NCBI RefSeq assembly: GCF_000347775.1
Contig: NZ_APAT01000017.1
Span: 1-64,000 of the forward strand
Length of the DNA stretch: 64,000 bases
Source: Marinobacter santoriniensis NKSG1
GTDB taxonomy: Bacteria; Pseudomonadota; Gammaproteobacteria; Pseudomonadales; Oleiphilaceae
Direction of reading: 5' to 3'
Shown: positions 8,448-17,504 of the stretch, one piece after another
How positions within the stretch are numbered: position 1 is the stretch's first letter
How the letters are laid out: the number at the start of each line of letters is the position of its first letter
The notes under the pieces: generated by a model
Database searches by the model: none
What the model was told of the DNA's origin: nothing
Seen by the model: the letters and a program-made list of their open reading frames with translations, nothing else
Position numbers and translations under genes: made by a program

Positions 8448-9251
8448 ATGAAGCTGTCTCAATACTGGCATTGCTTTCTCGGCATACAGACCCGCGAGTG
8501 GCTGCGTTTCTGGCAGCAAAGGACACGGTTTGCCAGCGCGCTCGTGCGTCCGCTGCTGTGGCTGGTGGTGTTTGCCGCCGGCTTCCGGGCGGTACTGGGG
8601 ATTTCGATCATTCCCCCCTACGATACCTACATCACCTATGAGACCTACATTGCCCCCGGCCTGTGCGGCATGATCATTCTGTTCAACAGTATGCAGGGCG
8701 CCCTGTCGATGGTGTATGACCGGGAGCTTGGCAGTATGCGGGTTCTGTTGATGAGCCCGCTGCCCCGCCCATTCCTGCTCGTCACCAAGTTACTGGCAAT
8801 GGGGGTGGTCTCGGTAGGACAGGTTTATGTATTCCTGCTGTTGGCGTTGCTGGTCGATGTGGAACCACCACTCTGGGGCTATGTAGCGGTGCTGCCGGCG
8901 CTCGTTCTTACCAGCCTGATGCTGGGAGCCCTGGGCCTGCTGATTGCGACCTGGATCAAGCAACTCGAGAACTTCGCCGGGGTCATGAACTTCGTGATTT
9001 TCCCGATGTTTTTCATGTCGTCGGCGCTTTACCCGCTGTGGCGAATGCAGGAGGCCAGCCCCTGGCTTTACTGGGTGTGCCAGTTCAACCCGTTCACCCA
9101 TGCCGTGGAAGCGATCCGGTTTGCCCTGTATCTGCAGTGGAATGGCCAGGCGTTCGGGATTACGGCGGGCGTGACGGTCGTACTGGCCCTGCTGGCTACC
9201 GCCGGGTTTCGGCCCCAGCGGACCCGGATCCCGGGAACGCGTACCGGCTAG
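8448..9251 (+). CDS. pedC: ABC-2 type permease of the alcohol oxidation cluster (PedC)
   Basis: A 267-aa integral membrane protein with about six hydrophobic segments, including one around residues 25-45 and a C-terminal one near 235-255. It belongs to the ABC-2 transporter family named PedC in alcohol-oxidising pseudomonads. The conserved sequence VYDRELGSMRVLLMSPLPRP matches the cytoplasmic coupling region of ABC-2 permeases. It is separated from pedB by one base and is last in the operon. It converges on the ABC ATPase gene at 9255 with only 3 bp between the two stops and no clear terminator. Confidence 0.9.
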   Translation: MKLSQYWHCFLGIQTREWLRFWQQRTRFASALVRPLLWLVVFAAGFRAVLGISIIPPYDTYITYETYIAPGLCGMIILFNSMQGALSMVYDRELGSMRVLLMSPLPRPFLLVTKLLAMGVVSVGQVYVFLLLALLVDVEPPLWGYVAVLPALVLTSLMLGALGLLIATWIKQLENFAGVMNFVIFPMFFMSSALYPLWRMQEASPWLYWVCQFNPFTHAVEAIRFALYLQWNGQAFGITAGVTVVLALLATAGFRPQRTRIPGTRTG

Positions 9252-9254
9252 CCC

Positions 9255-9917
9255 TCACAGCAAGGGCATACTGGTGCGCAGGCTCTGAACAATGGTCTCC
9301 ACATCCGACGCCACCGGCGCATCCCATTGCAGGTGGGCAGGGTGACCATCAAGGTACCAGAGACGATTGGCCAACGCCGTCGCATCGGAAGCATCGTGGG
9401 TCACACAGAGCATGCCCATGTGGGGATGGGCGTCCAGCAGCCCGGAAATCAACGTTCGGAGCTCGCCGGCGCGTACCGGATCAAGAGAAGCAAACGGCTC
9501 GTCCAGGAGAAGAAGATCCGGTTTCACAGCAAGGCATCGGGCCAGCGCCGCCCGCCTTGCCATGCCCAGCGACAGCTGATCGGGAAAATGGTGCTTGTAA
9601 CCGGTCAGACTCACACTCTCAAGCAATCGGTCGATGTCTTTGGGCGCTGCTCCGACAATGGCGAGATTCTGACCCAGCGTCCGCCAGGGTAGCAATCGAT
9701 GCTCCTGGAACAGGTAACCGAGGCGAAGAGATTCCCGTCCGCGGAACGCGGTCGCCGGAGTATGACGATCCAGCCCCGCAATCGCATTCAGCAACGTGGT
9801 CTTGCCAATGCCGGAAGGGCCGAGAAGACAGATTCGATCCCCGCGCCTTATCTGCGTGAAGATATCTCCCAGTACCGGCCTCTCGAAGTCGCGGCCCTTG
9901 ATTCTCAGCTCAAGCAT
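9255..9917 (-). CDS. NitT/TauT-family ABC transporter ATP-binding protein
   Basis: A 220-aa ABC ATPase with Walker A GPSGIGKTT, signature LSLGMARRAALAR (Gly-Gly of LSGGQ replaced by Leu-Gly), Walker B LLLLDEPFASLD and H-loop CVTHDASDA. The relaxed signature is unusual but the catalytic residues are intact. The start is the ATG at 9917, inside the last codons of the permease gene (8-bp overlap), so the pair is translationally coupled. Third gene of a binding protein-permease-ATPase operon on the minus strand. The substrate cannot be read from sequence. Confidence 0.88.
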   Translation of the reverse strand: MLELRIKGRDFERPVLGDIFTQIRRGDRICLLGPSGIGKTTLLNAIAGLDRHTPATAFRGRESLRLGYLFQEHRLLPWRTLGQNLAIVGAAPKDIDRLLESVSLTGYKHHFPDQLSLGMARRAALARCLAVKPDLLLLDEPFASLDPVRAGELRTLISGLLDAHPHMGMLCVTHDASDATALANRLWYLDGHPAHLQWDAPVASDVETIVQSLRTSMPLL

Positions 9918-10683
9918 GAGCCAACTCCGGTCGCCGCCAGCGACTGGCACGACGTTCGAGGGGTTGCAGGAGAACCAGTTCAATGACCTGCACGACAGCA
10001 ACGAACGCCAGGCTGTAGGCCAGGATGGTGGCGACATCGAATACCTGGAACGCCAAATTCAGCTTGAACCCCACCCCGTTCGACCGCCCCAGAAGTTCCA
10101 CGACCAGAACAATCTTCCAGATCAACGCCAGGCCCCCTCGCATGGCTGCCATCAGGTACGGGAACAGCTGTGGCAACCACACCTCGCGGGTTCGCTGCCA
10201 ACGATTGAGCCGGTAGGCCGTCGCCATCGCTTCCAGCTTGGGATCCAGGCTGCGGGCCCCCTCCCTGAGGGTTACGGCCACGTTGGGAACCTTGTTGATG
10301 ACCACGGCCAGCACCGCGGCGGATTCAATCAGGCCGAACCAGACGTACATCAGGATAATCGTCACCAGCGCCGGCAGGTTCAGCATCAGTAACAACAGGG
10401 GATCAAGCAGTGCGTTGGTCGTCTCTGACCGCCCCATGACAACCCCGATCGTGACGCCAAGACCCATGGCAATCACGAAGGCGACCGCCACCCTTGCCAG
10501 GGTGGCGCCGAGATTCAGCCAGAGCTCGCCATTGGCGGCCTCGGCGTACAGCGTCCGTCCGACAGCCAGCGGCGTAGGCAACAGGCTGCTGTCCAGTGCC
10601 ATGGCGACCAGGAACCAGAGCACCACCAAGCCGGGTAACACCACCCAGTAACACCAGACGGGCGCATACCCCCGGCCGGTCAT
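9910..10683 (-). CDS. NitT/TauT-family ABC transporter permease
   Basis: A 257-aa inner-membrane protein with five to six hydrophobic segments and the BPD-transport cytoplasmic motif around EGARSLDPKLEAMATAYRL, followed by LPQLFPYLMAAMRGGLALIW. That matches permeases of the nitrate/sulfonate/taurine type. The start is the ATG at 10683, which overlaps the binding-protein stop (ATGA). Longer readings reaching 10878 would overlap the upstream gene by almost 200 bp and are less likely. It partners with the ATPase and binding protein on either side. Confidence 0.88.
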   Translation of the reverse strand: MTGRGYAPVWCYWVVLPGLVVLWFLVAMALDSSLLPTPLAVGRTLYAEAANGELWLNLGATLARVAVAFVIAMGLGVTIGVVMGRSETTNALLDPLLLLMLNLPALVTIILMYVWFGLIESAAVLAVVINKVPNVAVTLREGARSLDPKLEAMATAYRLNRWQRTREVWLPQLFPYLMAAMRGGLALIWKIVLVVELLGRSNGVGFKLNLAFQVFDVATILAYSLAFVAVVQVIELVLLQPLERRASRWRRPELAHA

Positions 10684-11675
10684 TCCCGTGGATCCCGGAA
10701 AAACAGGTGCGCCGGTAGCGGTTCCCCGATGCCGCCACCAGTGAGCCCGATCAGCGTTTGCAAATCGGCGATACGACGGTCCGTCAGCGGTCTTGGCGTT
10801 CCGGCGAGGAACCCGTCGTGCAGGGCCTGCAACACCGCCGGAGATGAGGCCCGCATCAGGGGGTGTAGCCGTTGCCACTGGTCGGGGTTGGCGGCCAGTC
10901 CGGTACGGGCCTGTCGGATGGAACGGGCAAAGCTCGCCACCAACTGCGTGTGCGTTTCGGCCCAGCGTTCAGGAAACACATACCCCAGTACCGGCAGGTC
11001 CGGATCCAGGTGGAAGCTTTCGAGCAGGTCAGACATCCTGAACGCCGTGCGCCAACCACCCTGGCCCTGCAGCCTGGCGGCAAAATGCCAGTAGGTCACA
11101 ATAGCGTCCACCTGGCCGCGCTTGAGTGCCTGATTCAGAAGCGGTGGTGAACCGTACTGCACCTGATCGCGGCCTCCCAGCTTGACCCCCTGACGCTCGG
11201 CGACGGCTTTCAGCAAAACCCAGCCTTTGCTGTCCGGACCGCCGGCCACGCCGATCCGCCGGCCGGAGAGATCGGCCACGCCGTGGATATCCGAGTTCTC
11301 CGGCACCACCACCTGTCCGATTTGAGAGGAAAAAGGCACGTAGAGGTAGGATTGCCCATCCCGGTACCTGTGTTGAACCCAGAGCAGGTCGGCCACCGCG
11401 CCGTCGACCGAACCACTGGCGACAGCAAGCCGGGATGCTGACAGGTTGGCAACGGCATGAACCACCAACCGGTAGCCATTGGCCGTGTCCAGCCCGCGAT
11501 GCTGAACCTGATCCAGTTCCCAGTGTGCAGTACCGAATTGCAGAACACTGAGTGACAGCTCGGGTAGCGGCCCATCATTCGCCAGGGCCGGACTGGTGTT
11601 CGCAAACAGGAGCAGCGCCAGAGCCAGCGGCAACCGGACAACTGCCAGGAATGTGTTCCATATCATGGTCGTCAT
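10680..11675 (-). CDS. NitT/TauT-family ABC transporter substrate-binding protein
   Basis: A 331-aa exported protein with a signal peptide (about residues 1-30, ending SPALAND) and an SsuA/NMT1-like binding fold. Visible family features are AHWELDQVQHRGLD, SRLAVASGSVDGAVAD and GRRIGVAGGPDSKGWVLL. It is first in the binding protein-permease-ATPase operon and divergent from the AgmR-type regulator gene. Its position between the ped genes and their likely regulator suggests the imported solute relates to alcohol oxidation (a cofactor, metal chelate or organic acid), but that is only contextual. The start at 11675 is supported by the signal peptide; the ribosome site there is weak. Confidence 0.82.
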   Translation of the reverse strand: MTTMIWNTFLAVVRLPLALALLLFANTSPALANDGPLPELSLSVLQFGTAHWELDQVQHRGLDTANGYRLVVHAVANLSASRLAVASGSVDGAVADLLWVQHRYRDGQSYLYVPFSSQIGQVVVPENSDIHGVADLSGRRIGVAGGPDSKGWVLLKAVAERQGVKLGGRDQVQYGSPPLLNQALKRGQVDAIVTYWHFAARLQGQGGWRTAFRMSDLLESFHLDPDLPVLGYVFPERWAETHTQLVASFARSIRQARTGLAANPDQWQRLHPLMRASSPAVLQALHDGFLAGTPRPLTDRRIADLQTLIGLTGGGIGEPLPAHLFFRDPRE

Positions 11676-11716
11676 GAGCCCACGATACGAACCCTGAGGG
11701 ACGTCCAGAATAGTAC

Positions 11717-11738
11717 TTTGGTGCCTGTTTTTTGGTGC
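11717..11738. promoter_or_regulatory. Direct repeat in the divergent promoter region
   Basis: TTTGGTGC occurs at 11717-11724 and again at 11731-11738, a 14-bp period, in the 164-bp region between the ABC binding-protein gene and the LuxR-type regulator gene. Spacing slightly over one helical turn is compatible with a tandem operator. No regulator can be assigned. Confidence 0.3.
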
Positions 11739-11839
11739 GATGGTCGCATTCAACCGACGACGGATCTGGCGTGTAATGGTGCAATGACAACAATAAACCA
11801 GCGGGTCGGACCCGACCGCCCCTGCGAAAGGAGGACGCC

Positions 11840-12613
11840 ATGCTGAACGAGCTTGATGCCGCACTTTCACCGGAAAACCGCTATCATGATTCCGGATCCA
11901 CTCCCGATACCGATAATAAACAGGCTGAACTATCCATGGAGCCCGCTTACAAAATCCTGATCGCTGACGACCACCCACTGTTTCGTGAGGCGATCAGCAG
12001 CGTGATTTCATCGGGGTTCGAAGGCAGTGAAATCCTGGAAACGGACGATCTCGACAGCGCACTGGACATTACCCGCGCCAACGATGACCTGGACCTGATC
12101 CTTCTCGACCTGAACATGCCCGGCATGCATGGTCTCAACGGCCTGATCACCCTTCGCAACGAGGCGCCCACCATTCCGGTGGTCATCGTCTCCGCGGAGG
12201 AAGACAAACAGGTGGTGCTCCAGGCGATCACCTACGGAGCAGTCGGCTTTATCACCAAATCGTCGCCCAGGGCGCAGATGACCGAGGCCATCCAGCAGAT
12301 CCTCAACGGCAATGTCTACCTGCCGTCGGACATCATCCGGACCGGAAAGGAAGGCAACACCCGACGCAGTCGACAGGATGACAATCCGATTTCCCCGGAA
12401 CTTCTGAATTCGCTGACCCGCCGACAGCTGCTGGTGCTTGAACGGATGTCGAAGGGAGAGTCCAACAAGCAGATTGCCTACAACCTGAATATTGCCGAAA
12501 CCACCGTCAAGGCCCACGTTTCGGCCATTCTTCGGAAGCTCGGGGTACACAACCGGGTCCAGGCCATTCTCTCCGCCAGCGATGTGGACTTCAGCCAGTA
12601 CCTCAAGCGCTGA
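11840..12613 (+). CDS. agmR: NarL/LuxR-type response regulator (AgmR/ErbR-like)
   Basis: A 257-aa response regulator. The receiver domain (about residues 37-155) has the acidic pair in IADDHPLF, the phospho-acceptor Asp in LLDLNMPG and the Lys in FITKSSPR. The C-terminal LuxR helix-turn-helix (about 190-250) contains [19 protein letters not shown] and [16 protein letters not shown]. Family members (AgmR, ErbR, PedR1) activate PQQ alcohol dehydrogenase genes, which fits the adjacent cluster. The start at 11840 has AAGGAGG ideally spaced. It gives a roughly 32-residue N-terminal extension relative to the usual start, which here would be the ATG at 11936. Convergent with nahK (2 bp apart). Confidence 0.9.
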   Translation: MLNELDAALSPENRYHDSGSTPDTDNKQAELSMEPAYKILIADDHPLFREAISSVISSGFEGSEILETDDLDSALDITRANDDLDLILLDLNMPGMHGLNGLITLRNEAPTIPVVIVSAEEDKQVVLQAITYGAVGFITKSSPRAQMTEAIQQILNGNVYLPSDIIRTGKEGNTRRSRQDDNPISPELLNSLTRRQLLVLERMSKGESNKQIAYNLNIAETTVKAHVSAILRKLGVHNRVQAILSASDVDFSQYLKR

Positions 12614-12615
12614 TC

Positions 12616-14859
12616 TCAGGATCGCTGCTTGAGAACCAGGTGGGAGAGCACACTCCGCAGCTTGAGGGGTTTCACCGGCTTATTCATCAGAAGGTAACCC
12701 AGCTTCCGGATGTGCTGTTTCAGTTCGTTGGTGTAGTTGGCCGTGATCATCAGCACAGGCGCCGCTGTCGCGCGTCTGCGGTTTATCTCGGCAACCACAT
12801 CCACGCCGTTGACGTCATTGTCCAGGTGGTAGTCCGCCAGGATCAGATCAACGGGCTGACCGGCGGTGTCCAACTGCCGCTCAAGATCTGCGAGGGAGAC
12901 GGCCACCGTCACCTGACATCCCCACCCTTCCAGAAGCGTTTTCATACCCTCACAAATGGCCCGGTCGTTATCGATCACCCAGACCCGAGCGCCACCAAAC
13001 CCTTCATCCAGCAACGGTGTACTGGAGCCGCCGGCAGGAACCACCTTGGGCCGGAGTTTGCCCATGGGCACCCGCACGCTGAACACCGACCCCTTGCCTT
13101 CCTCGGATGACACGGTCACCTCGTGACCAAGCATGCCGGATATCTTGTCGACAATGGCCAGACCAAGGCCCAGCCCCTTGTCCATCCGGCATCCCTCCGA
13201 ATGGATACGTTTGAATTCCTGGAAGATCTCGGAGAGCTTGTCCGCCGGGATGCCTGGCCCCGTATCCCAGACCTGCAGGAGGATATGCCCAGCCTGCCGG
13301 CGGCAACCCAACAGGATCCTCCCGGACGGTGTGTAGCGGATGGCGTTGGTCAGGAAGTTGCGCAGGATGCGGGCAAGCAACTGGGAATCCGACTCTACCA
13401 CTGCAGAGCACGGGACGAACGCGAGGGTCAGGCCCTCGGCCAGCGCAACCTGTCGGAACTCCCGGGCGATGTTGTTCAGGAGATCCCGGAGGTCAAACGC
13501 CGTGACATCCGGCTTGATCACACCGGCATCCAGTTTCGAGATATCCACCAGTGTGCCCAGCAGATTCTCGACGTCGTCCAGGGAAGTGCTGACGGAACGG
13601 ACCAGTCCTTCGGCCTTTGGACCAAAACTCTGCTCGAGCAGTGCGCTGGTAAAAAGCCTCGCAGCATTCAACGGCTGCAGAAGATCGTGACTGACGGCCG
13701 CCAGGAACTTGGTTTTGGACAGATTGGCTCGTTCGGCATCAAGCTTGGCATCCCGCAAGCGCGCTTCAACGGCCGCCCGTTCGGTGATTTCCTGGCGAAG
13801 CTGATTGTTCAGCCCGGTCAATGCCGCGGTACGCTCCTTCACTCTGCGTTCCAGGTTATCGTAGGCCTGCTCCAGCGCCAGGGCGGTTTTGCGGCGGTCC
13901 GTAATGTCCCGGATCAGCACGAAAAAACCAATGATGTTGCCGAATTCGTCGAAATTCGGCACGTAGGAACGGAGCATGTAACGCTGGTCACCCTGCTCGC
14001 CGGTCTCCTCCAGTTCGAAGGTGACGTTGTGGCCTTCCATCACTTCCAGAATCTGCGGCAGCAGCCGGTGGTAGAAATCCGGGGCATGAATCTGATCCAG
14101 ACGCTTGCCGAGCGGGGGTTCGCCGCCACGGGCATACCAGGCCTCGTAGACCTTGTTGCAGAACTGAACCGTCATGTCGGCCCCGACATACGCGATCAGT
14201 GCCGGCACATGATCGGTGACCACCCGAATCCAGCGTTCACTTTCCTCCAGCGCCTTGATGCGCCTGGCCATTTCGCTGTTTTTGACGTCGGTGATATCCG
14301 TGTAAAGGACGACCAGCCCCCCTTCCCGGGTGGGTCGTTCGGTCATCTGGACCCAACGATCGTTGGAGAGCAGAAACACGGCTCCCTCGGCATCCTCACG
14401 CCCGTATTCTTCCCGGACGAGGCCGGAGAGGGTTGCAAGCCGTTTGACCTCATCAATCGTCGTGCCGGAGTCGGGTGCCTCCACTCCGGCGTGCCGCCAA
14501 TAGCTTCGGAACCGGCTATTGCTCAGAATCAGCCGACGCTCATCATCAAACAGGACAAAGCCGTCCGCGATACTCTCAATGGCATCAATAAGCCGTTGCC
14601 GGGTGGTTTCGGCCTCCTCCCGGGCACGGTTGAGGGCATCCGTACGCTCACGCACCTGTTCGGCAAGAATCACGGAATGCTCGAAAGCGGCGTAGGGTTC
14701 CGGTTTGTGAGACGTGCCCGACTCCACACGAACGATCAGCGCATCCCGGATACGACGCAGCCGGAGATTCTCCGCTTCCAGTTCGGCAATGCGGCGATCC
14801 TTCTCGGCATGATCGGCGACGGCGTCAGACGAAGTCCGTGCAGGCATCAGGTTGGCCAA
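12616..14859 (-). CDS. nahK: PAS-containing hybrid sensor histidine kinase (NahK/ErcS'-like)
   Basis: A 747-aa cytoplasmic hybrid kinase without membrane segments. In order it has an N-terminal coiled coil (about 15-90), PAS domains (about 90-190 and 207-325), a second coiled coil, HisKA (phospho-acceptor His in FLAAVSHDLLQPLNAARLF, about 390), HATPase_c (LLGCRRQAGHILLQVWDTGPG, about 500-610) and a C-terminal receiver (DNDRAICEG and LILADYHLDND, about 628-745). The SHDLLQPLNAARLF H-box typifies the NahK/ErcS' group, which in Pseudomonas aeruginosa is partnered by a nitric-oxide-sensing NosP protein. Here the FIST gene directly upstream overlaps it by 35 bp, the same arrangement. Likely role: NO-responsive phosphorelay affecting biofilm or alcohol metabolism. 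Confidence 0.9.
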   Translation of the reverse strand: MANLMPARTSSDAVADHAEKDRRIAELEAENLRLRRIRDALIVRVESGTSHKPEPYAAFEHSVILAEQVRERTDALNRAREEAETTRQRLIDAIESIADGFVLFDDERRLILSNSRFRSYWRHAGVEAPDSGTTIDEVKRLATLSGLVREEYGREDAEGAVFLLSNDRWVQMTERPTREGGLVVLYTDITDVKNSEMARRIKALEESERWIRVVTDHVPALIAYVGADMTVQFCNKVYEAWYARGGEPPLGKRLDQIHAPDFYHRLLPQILEVMEGHNVTFELEETGEQGDQRYMLRSYVPNFDEFGNIIGFFVLIRDITDRRKTALALEQAYDNLERRVKERTAALTGLNNQLRQEITERAAVEARLRDAKLDAERANLSKTKFLAAVSHDLLQPLNAARLFTSALLEQSFGPKAEGLVRSVSTSLDDVENLLGTLVDISKLDAGVIKPDVTAFDLRDLLNNIAREFRQVALAEGLTLAFVPCSAVVESDSQLLARILRNFLTNAIRYTPSGRILLGCRRQAGHILLQVWDTGPGIPADKLSEIFQEFKRIHSEGCRMDKGLGLGLAIVDKISGMLGHEVTVSSEEGKGSVFSVRVPMGKLRPKVVPAGGSSTPLLDEGFGGARVWVIDNDRAICEGMKTLLEGWGCQVTVAVSLADLERQLDTAGQPVDLILADYHLDNDVNGVDVVAEINRRRATAAPVLMITANYTNELKQHIRKLGYLLMNKPVKPLKLRSVLSHLVLKQRS

Positions 14860-16105
14860 TCACCACCCCCGTAAACGTCTGGTTGATGTGCATGCCGTCA
14901 AACTGCTCGCCGTAGGTATTGAACCCGATCACCCGGTGATGACGGAGAAACTCGGAAACCCCTTCGACCTCGCCGGTGAGTTCGGCTTCAAGACGGCGCA
15001 GAAAGCAGTCGCAGCCAATGGTAATCAGAGGAGGCCCGACCGACTGTTCGGCCCTTTCAATCTGCTCACGGACACTGTCGAGCAGACCCTCGGGTTCCAT
15101 GGACGTCATGACAATGCCCGTCTCAATGGCGCAATAGAACGTCAGACTGCCGTCCGGATTGACCCGCTGGATCGACCGGACAAAGTAGTGTCCTCCAATC
15201 TTCACGCCCAGAGGCCGAAGGGCAAAGGTCTTGCGATCCAGCGTGTCCACCGGCACGCCCACAGCTCGCGCGTATGCCTCCGCCGCAGGCTCCGCGTTGA
15301 GTTCATACACTGTTCGGCTCGAGGGACAGGCGTCGGTCACAACCAGTTTTTCCTGTCGCTCCACCATGTGATGGGTCGAGAAGACCCGGAAATCCAGAGG
15401 CGTATTCACCAGCATGACCGTCGCCGCACCGGTATGGAACTCGCCGTCGAAAAACACGTGGGTGTTCGCCAGACGCTCATCGTCACCGGCGGAGCCACCG
15501 AACTGCGGGATGGTTCCCAGGGCGGAATTCAGGGTAGCCAGAACCAGCTCCTCCCGGCTGGACAGCCCATCGAGGAGGGTAATCGCAAAGGTATTGCCTT
15601 TGACCGGCGCCAGGCCAGCGTCCCGGCAGGTATTAAGGAGCCCGTCGATGACCGCCTGGGCATCCTGAAGCGTGAAACTGTCCAGCGCCTGGATCAGCGC
15701 ACAATCGATGGCAAAGTATCGGCGATCGAATCCGATGGCTGTAATGCATCCGCGACCATAGCCTTCAGGGGTAATTTCACCCGCCGACGTACAGCCACAG
15801 ACACGAACGCCGTCGAAGGCCTGTTGAAGGGCCGGGCCCAGTCGTTGAAGGTCGAACTCCGCCGAACAGAAAAACAGGACGCACCCGAGATGTTCATGCG
15901 AGAGCTCGTTGGCAAGGTGCGTCGCAGCAAGATCTGCCTCTCTGGCACCGGAACTCGCCACGCGAATGGCTGGAAGGGTCGTAACTGGCCTCATGCTTCC
16001 AGGCTCCAAAACCCTGGGAATTTCCGTTAATTCTACGGACTCCCCTGCGCCAGCCAATGCGACTTCCGTGCTTTTTATGGGCGCGCCGAAATGGTCATAA
16101 GCCAT
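14825..16105 (-). CDS. nosP: FIST-domain sensor protein (NosP-like nitric oxide sensor)
   Basis: A 426-aa soluble protein with an N-terminal FIST domain (about 55-250; CVLFFCSAEFDLQRLGPAL and CGCTSAGEITPEGYG are diagnostic) and a FIST C-terminal domain (about 255-405; VIGFNTYGEQFDG near its end). FIST proteins fused or next to a NahK-type kinase include NosP, a haem-binding NO sensor that modulates the kinase. The start is the ATG at 16105, with AGGAGG 11 nt upstream; an upstream start at 16171 would lack such a site. Its stop lies inside the first codons of the kinase gene, so the two are translationally coupled. Haem binding is inferred from synteny and not provable from sequence here. Confidence 0.85.
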   Translation of the reverse strand: MAYDHFGAPIKSTEVALAGAGESVELTEIPRVLEPGSMRPVTTLPAIRVASSGAREADLAATHLANELSHEHLGCVLFFCSAEFDLQRLGPALQQAFDGVRVCGCTSAGEITPEGYGRGCITAIGFDRRYFAIDCALIQALDSFTLQDAQAVIDGLLNTCRDAGLAPVKGNTFAITLLDGLSSREELVLATLNSALGTIPQFGGSAGDDERLANTHVFFDGEFHTGAATVMLVNTPLDFRVFSTHHMVERQEKLVVTDACPSSRTVYELNAEPAAEAYARAVGVPVDTLDRKTFALRPLGVKIGGHYFVRSIQRVNPDGSLTFYCAIETGIVMTSMEPEGLLDSVREQIERAEQSVGPPLITIGCDCFLRRLEAELTGEVEGVSEFLRHHRVIGFNTYGEQFDGMHINQTFTGVVIGQPDACTDFV

Positions 16106-16196
16106 TGATCTTAAAGCCTCCTGAATCAATGCCCGATGGCGCCACCAGTTTCCTTCCCGGGAAACCGGCACTTTAGTGCTAGATTCGTGTCTGGGG

Positions 16197-16223
16197 AAAG
16201 CTCCCGGTGTCGCACACCGAGAG
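16197..16223 (-). terminator. Probable terminator of the porin gene
   Basis: A 10-bp stem with one mismatch (CTCcCGGTGT/ACACCGaGAG, three-base loop, 16201-16223) lies 13 nt past the porin stop. It is followed on the minus strand by a short CTTTCC tract. The T-run is poor, so termination may be partial. Confidence 0.5.
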
Positions 16224-16235
16224 CGATCGCCATGC

Positions 16236-17336
16236 TCAGAAGGTTACGATGGCACCGAGCGCCAGGGTATCGGCGTCCACCGTTTTGGCATCGGTGGATT
16301 TGGTGGTCTGTTCAAACATGTTGTACTCGGCAACCACTTTGAAGTACTCATTGATGTCGTGGAAGAGCGCGACCGAGCTGTTCTCTGTCTGGAAATCACC
16401 CTGATCCGAATCGGTCTCGCCGTAGGAAATCACGAAACGATTCGCGCCCAACGTATAGCCTCCCTGAACCAGATAGCCGTCGGCATCCTCCTCCGAGGCC
16501 AGTGCCTGATCCGTAATCAGCACTGGAACATCCCCCTTCGAGGTGAACCCGGAGGCCGTCAGGGACAGTCCGGCCATGGCCGCACGAACGCCGTACCCAA
16601 GCCCCGTGGAATCGATCGAGGTGGTGGCATTTTCAGAGCTCTGGTAGCGACCGTTCAGCCAGCCGGTCAATGAAACACCGCCAAGATCGGCGCCGTAGGT
16701 AATCTCCGCCTCAAACCGGGGCGCCGACTGCTCGGATTGTGCACCTGGAGTGGTGTTCGCCGGCTCCAGGATACCCGCCGCCACCTTGAGCCCTCCCAGG
16801 TCCGGTGACCGATAGGTAATCTGTGCCGAGGGATTGGGATAGGGGTAGCCGGCCCGGATATTGCCGAACGATACCCCGGTTGGGGCACCGGGCGAGCCAA
16901 AGCCCATCAGGATTTCATCCAGAAAGATGTTGGAGCGGGCGTAAAGCCCGAAATCCTTACCGATGAGGATCTGGCCAAAGCTGCCATCGACCGTCGCATA
17001 CAACTGACGGACATCGATAGCTGTATCGGTGGGTGACTGCAGACTGTCGTTGATGGTAGACCAGAAGGAAGAACGCCCGCCGAGAGTCAGGTCACCGACC
17101 TCGCGACTGAAATTGAAACCAATGGTGTTGGGCAGAAAGCCCATTTTGACATCGGAATTGCGAACGTCGTTGATCTTGTCATCCCGATTCACGTAAAAGG
17201 CATTGAAATAACCGTCTACCGAGAAAGACGTCCCGTCCTGATTGTAGACCTCCACCGCCGCGCTGGCACCGGTGCTAAGCCCCATGGCCGTGCCGACGGC
17301 CAAAGCCAGTCCCGCTTTTTTCAGATGGTTGCGCAT
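16236..17336 (-). CDS. Outer-membrane general porin (Gram-negative porin family)
   Basis: A 366-aa protein with a signal peptide (about 1-26, ending GASAAVEV), alternating beta-strand pattern throughout, and a C-terminal Phe (LALGAIVTF), the outer-membrane assembly signature. Sequence features such as VDGYFNAFYVN and GRSSFWSTINDS fit the 16-stranded trimeric porin family of marine gammaproteobacteria. ATG at 17336 has AGGGGGAG upstream. It stands alone between nosP-nahK and the acyltransferase. The substrate range is not predictable. Its promoter region shares a short similarity (TACGACCCCGC) with the pedH upstream region, which may be chance. Confidence 0.88.
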   Translation of the reverse strand: MRNHLKKAGLALAVGTAMGLSTGASAAVEVYNQDGTSFSVDGYFNAFYVNRDDKINDVRNSDVKMGFLPNTIGFNFSREVGDLTLGGRSSFWSTINDSLQSPTDTAIDVRQLYATVDGSFGQILIGKDFGLYARSNIFLDEILMGFGSPGAPTGVSFGNIRAGYPYPNPSAQITYRSPDLGGLKVAAGILEPANTTPGAQSEQSAPRFEAEITYGADLGGVSLTGWLNGRYQSSENATTSIDSTGLGYGVRAAMAGLSLTASGFTSKGDVPVLITDQALASEEDADGYLVQGGYTLGANRFVISYGETDSDQGDFQTENSSVALFHDINEYFKVVAEYNMFEQTTKSTDAKTVDADTLALGAIVTF

Positions 17337-17504
17337 AACTCCCCCTGTTCTTGTTTGATGATCGGGTTCGGAGCATGGGTCGTCCCAGGCTCCAGGCGCG
17401 TTGATCGCCCGGAATCATCTTCGACGAGGGAAGAAAGGTGTGAAATGCAACAAGGGAGCCGGTTTTCTGCTTATTTGGGAGGCAGTGAAAACGCCACTTT
17501 GGAA

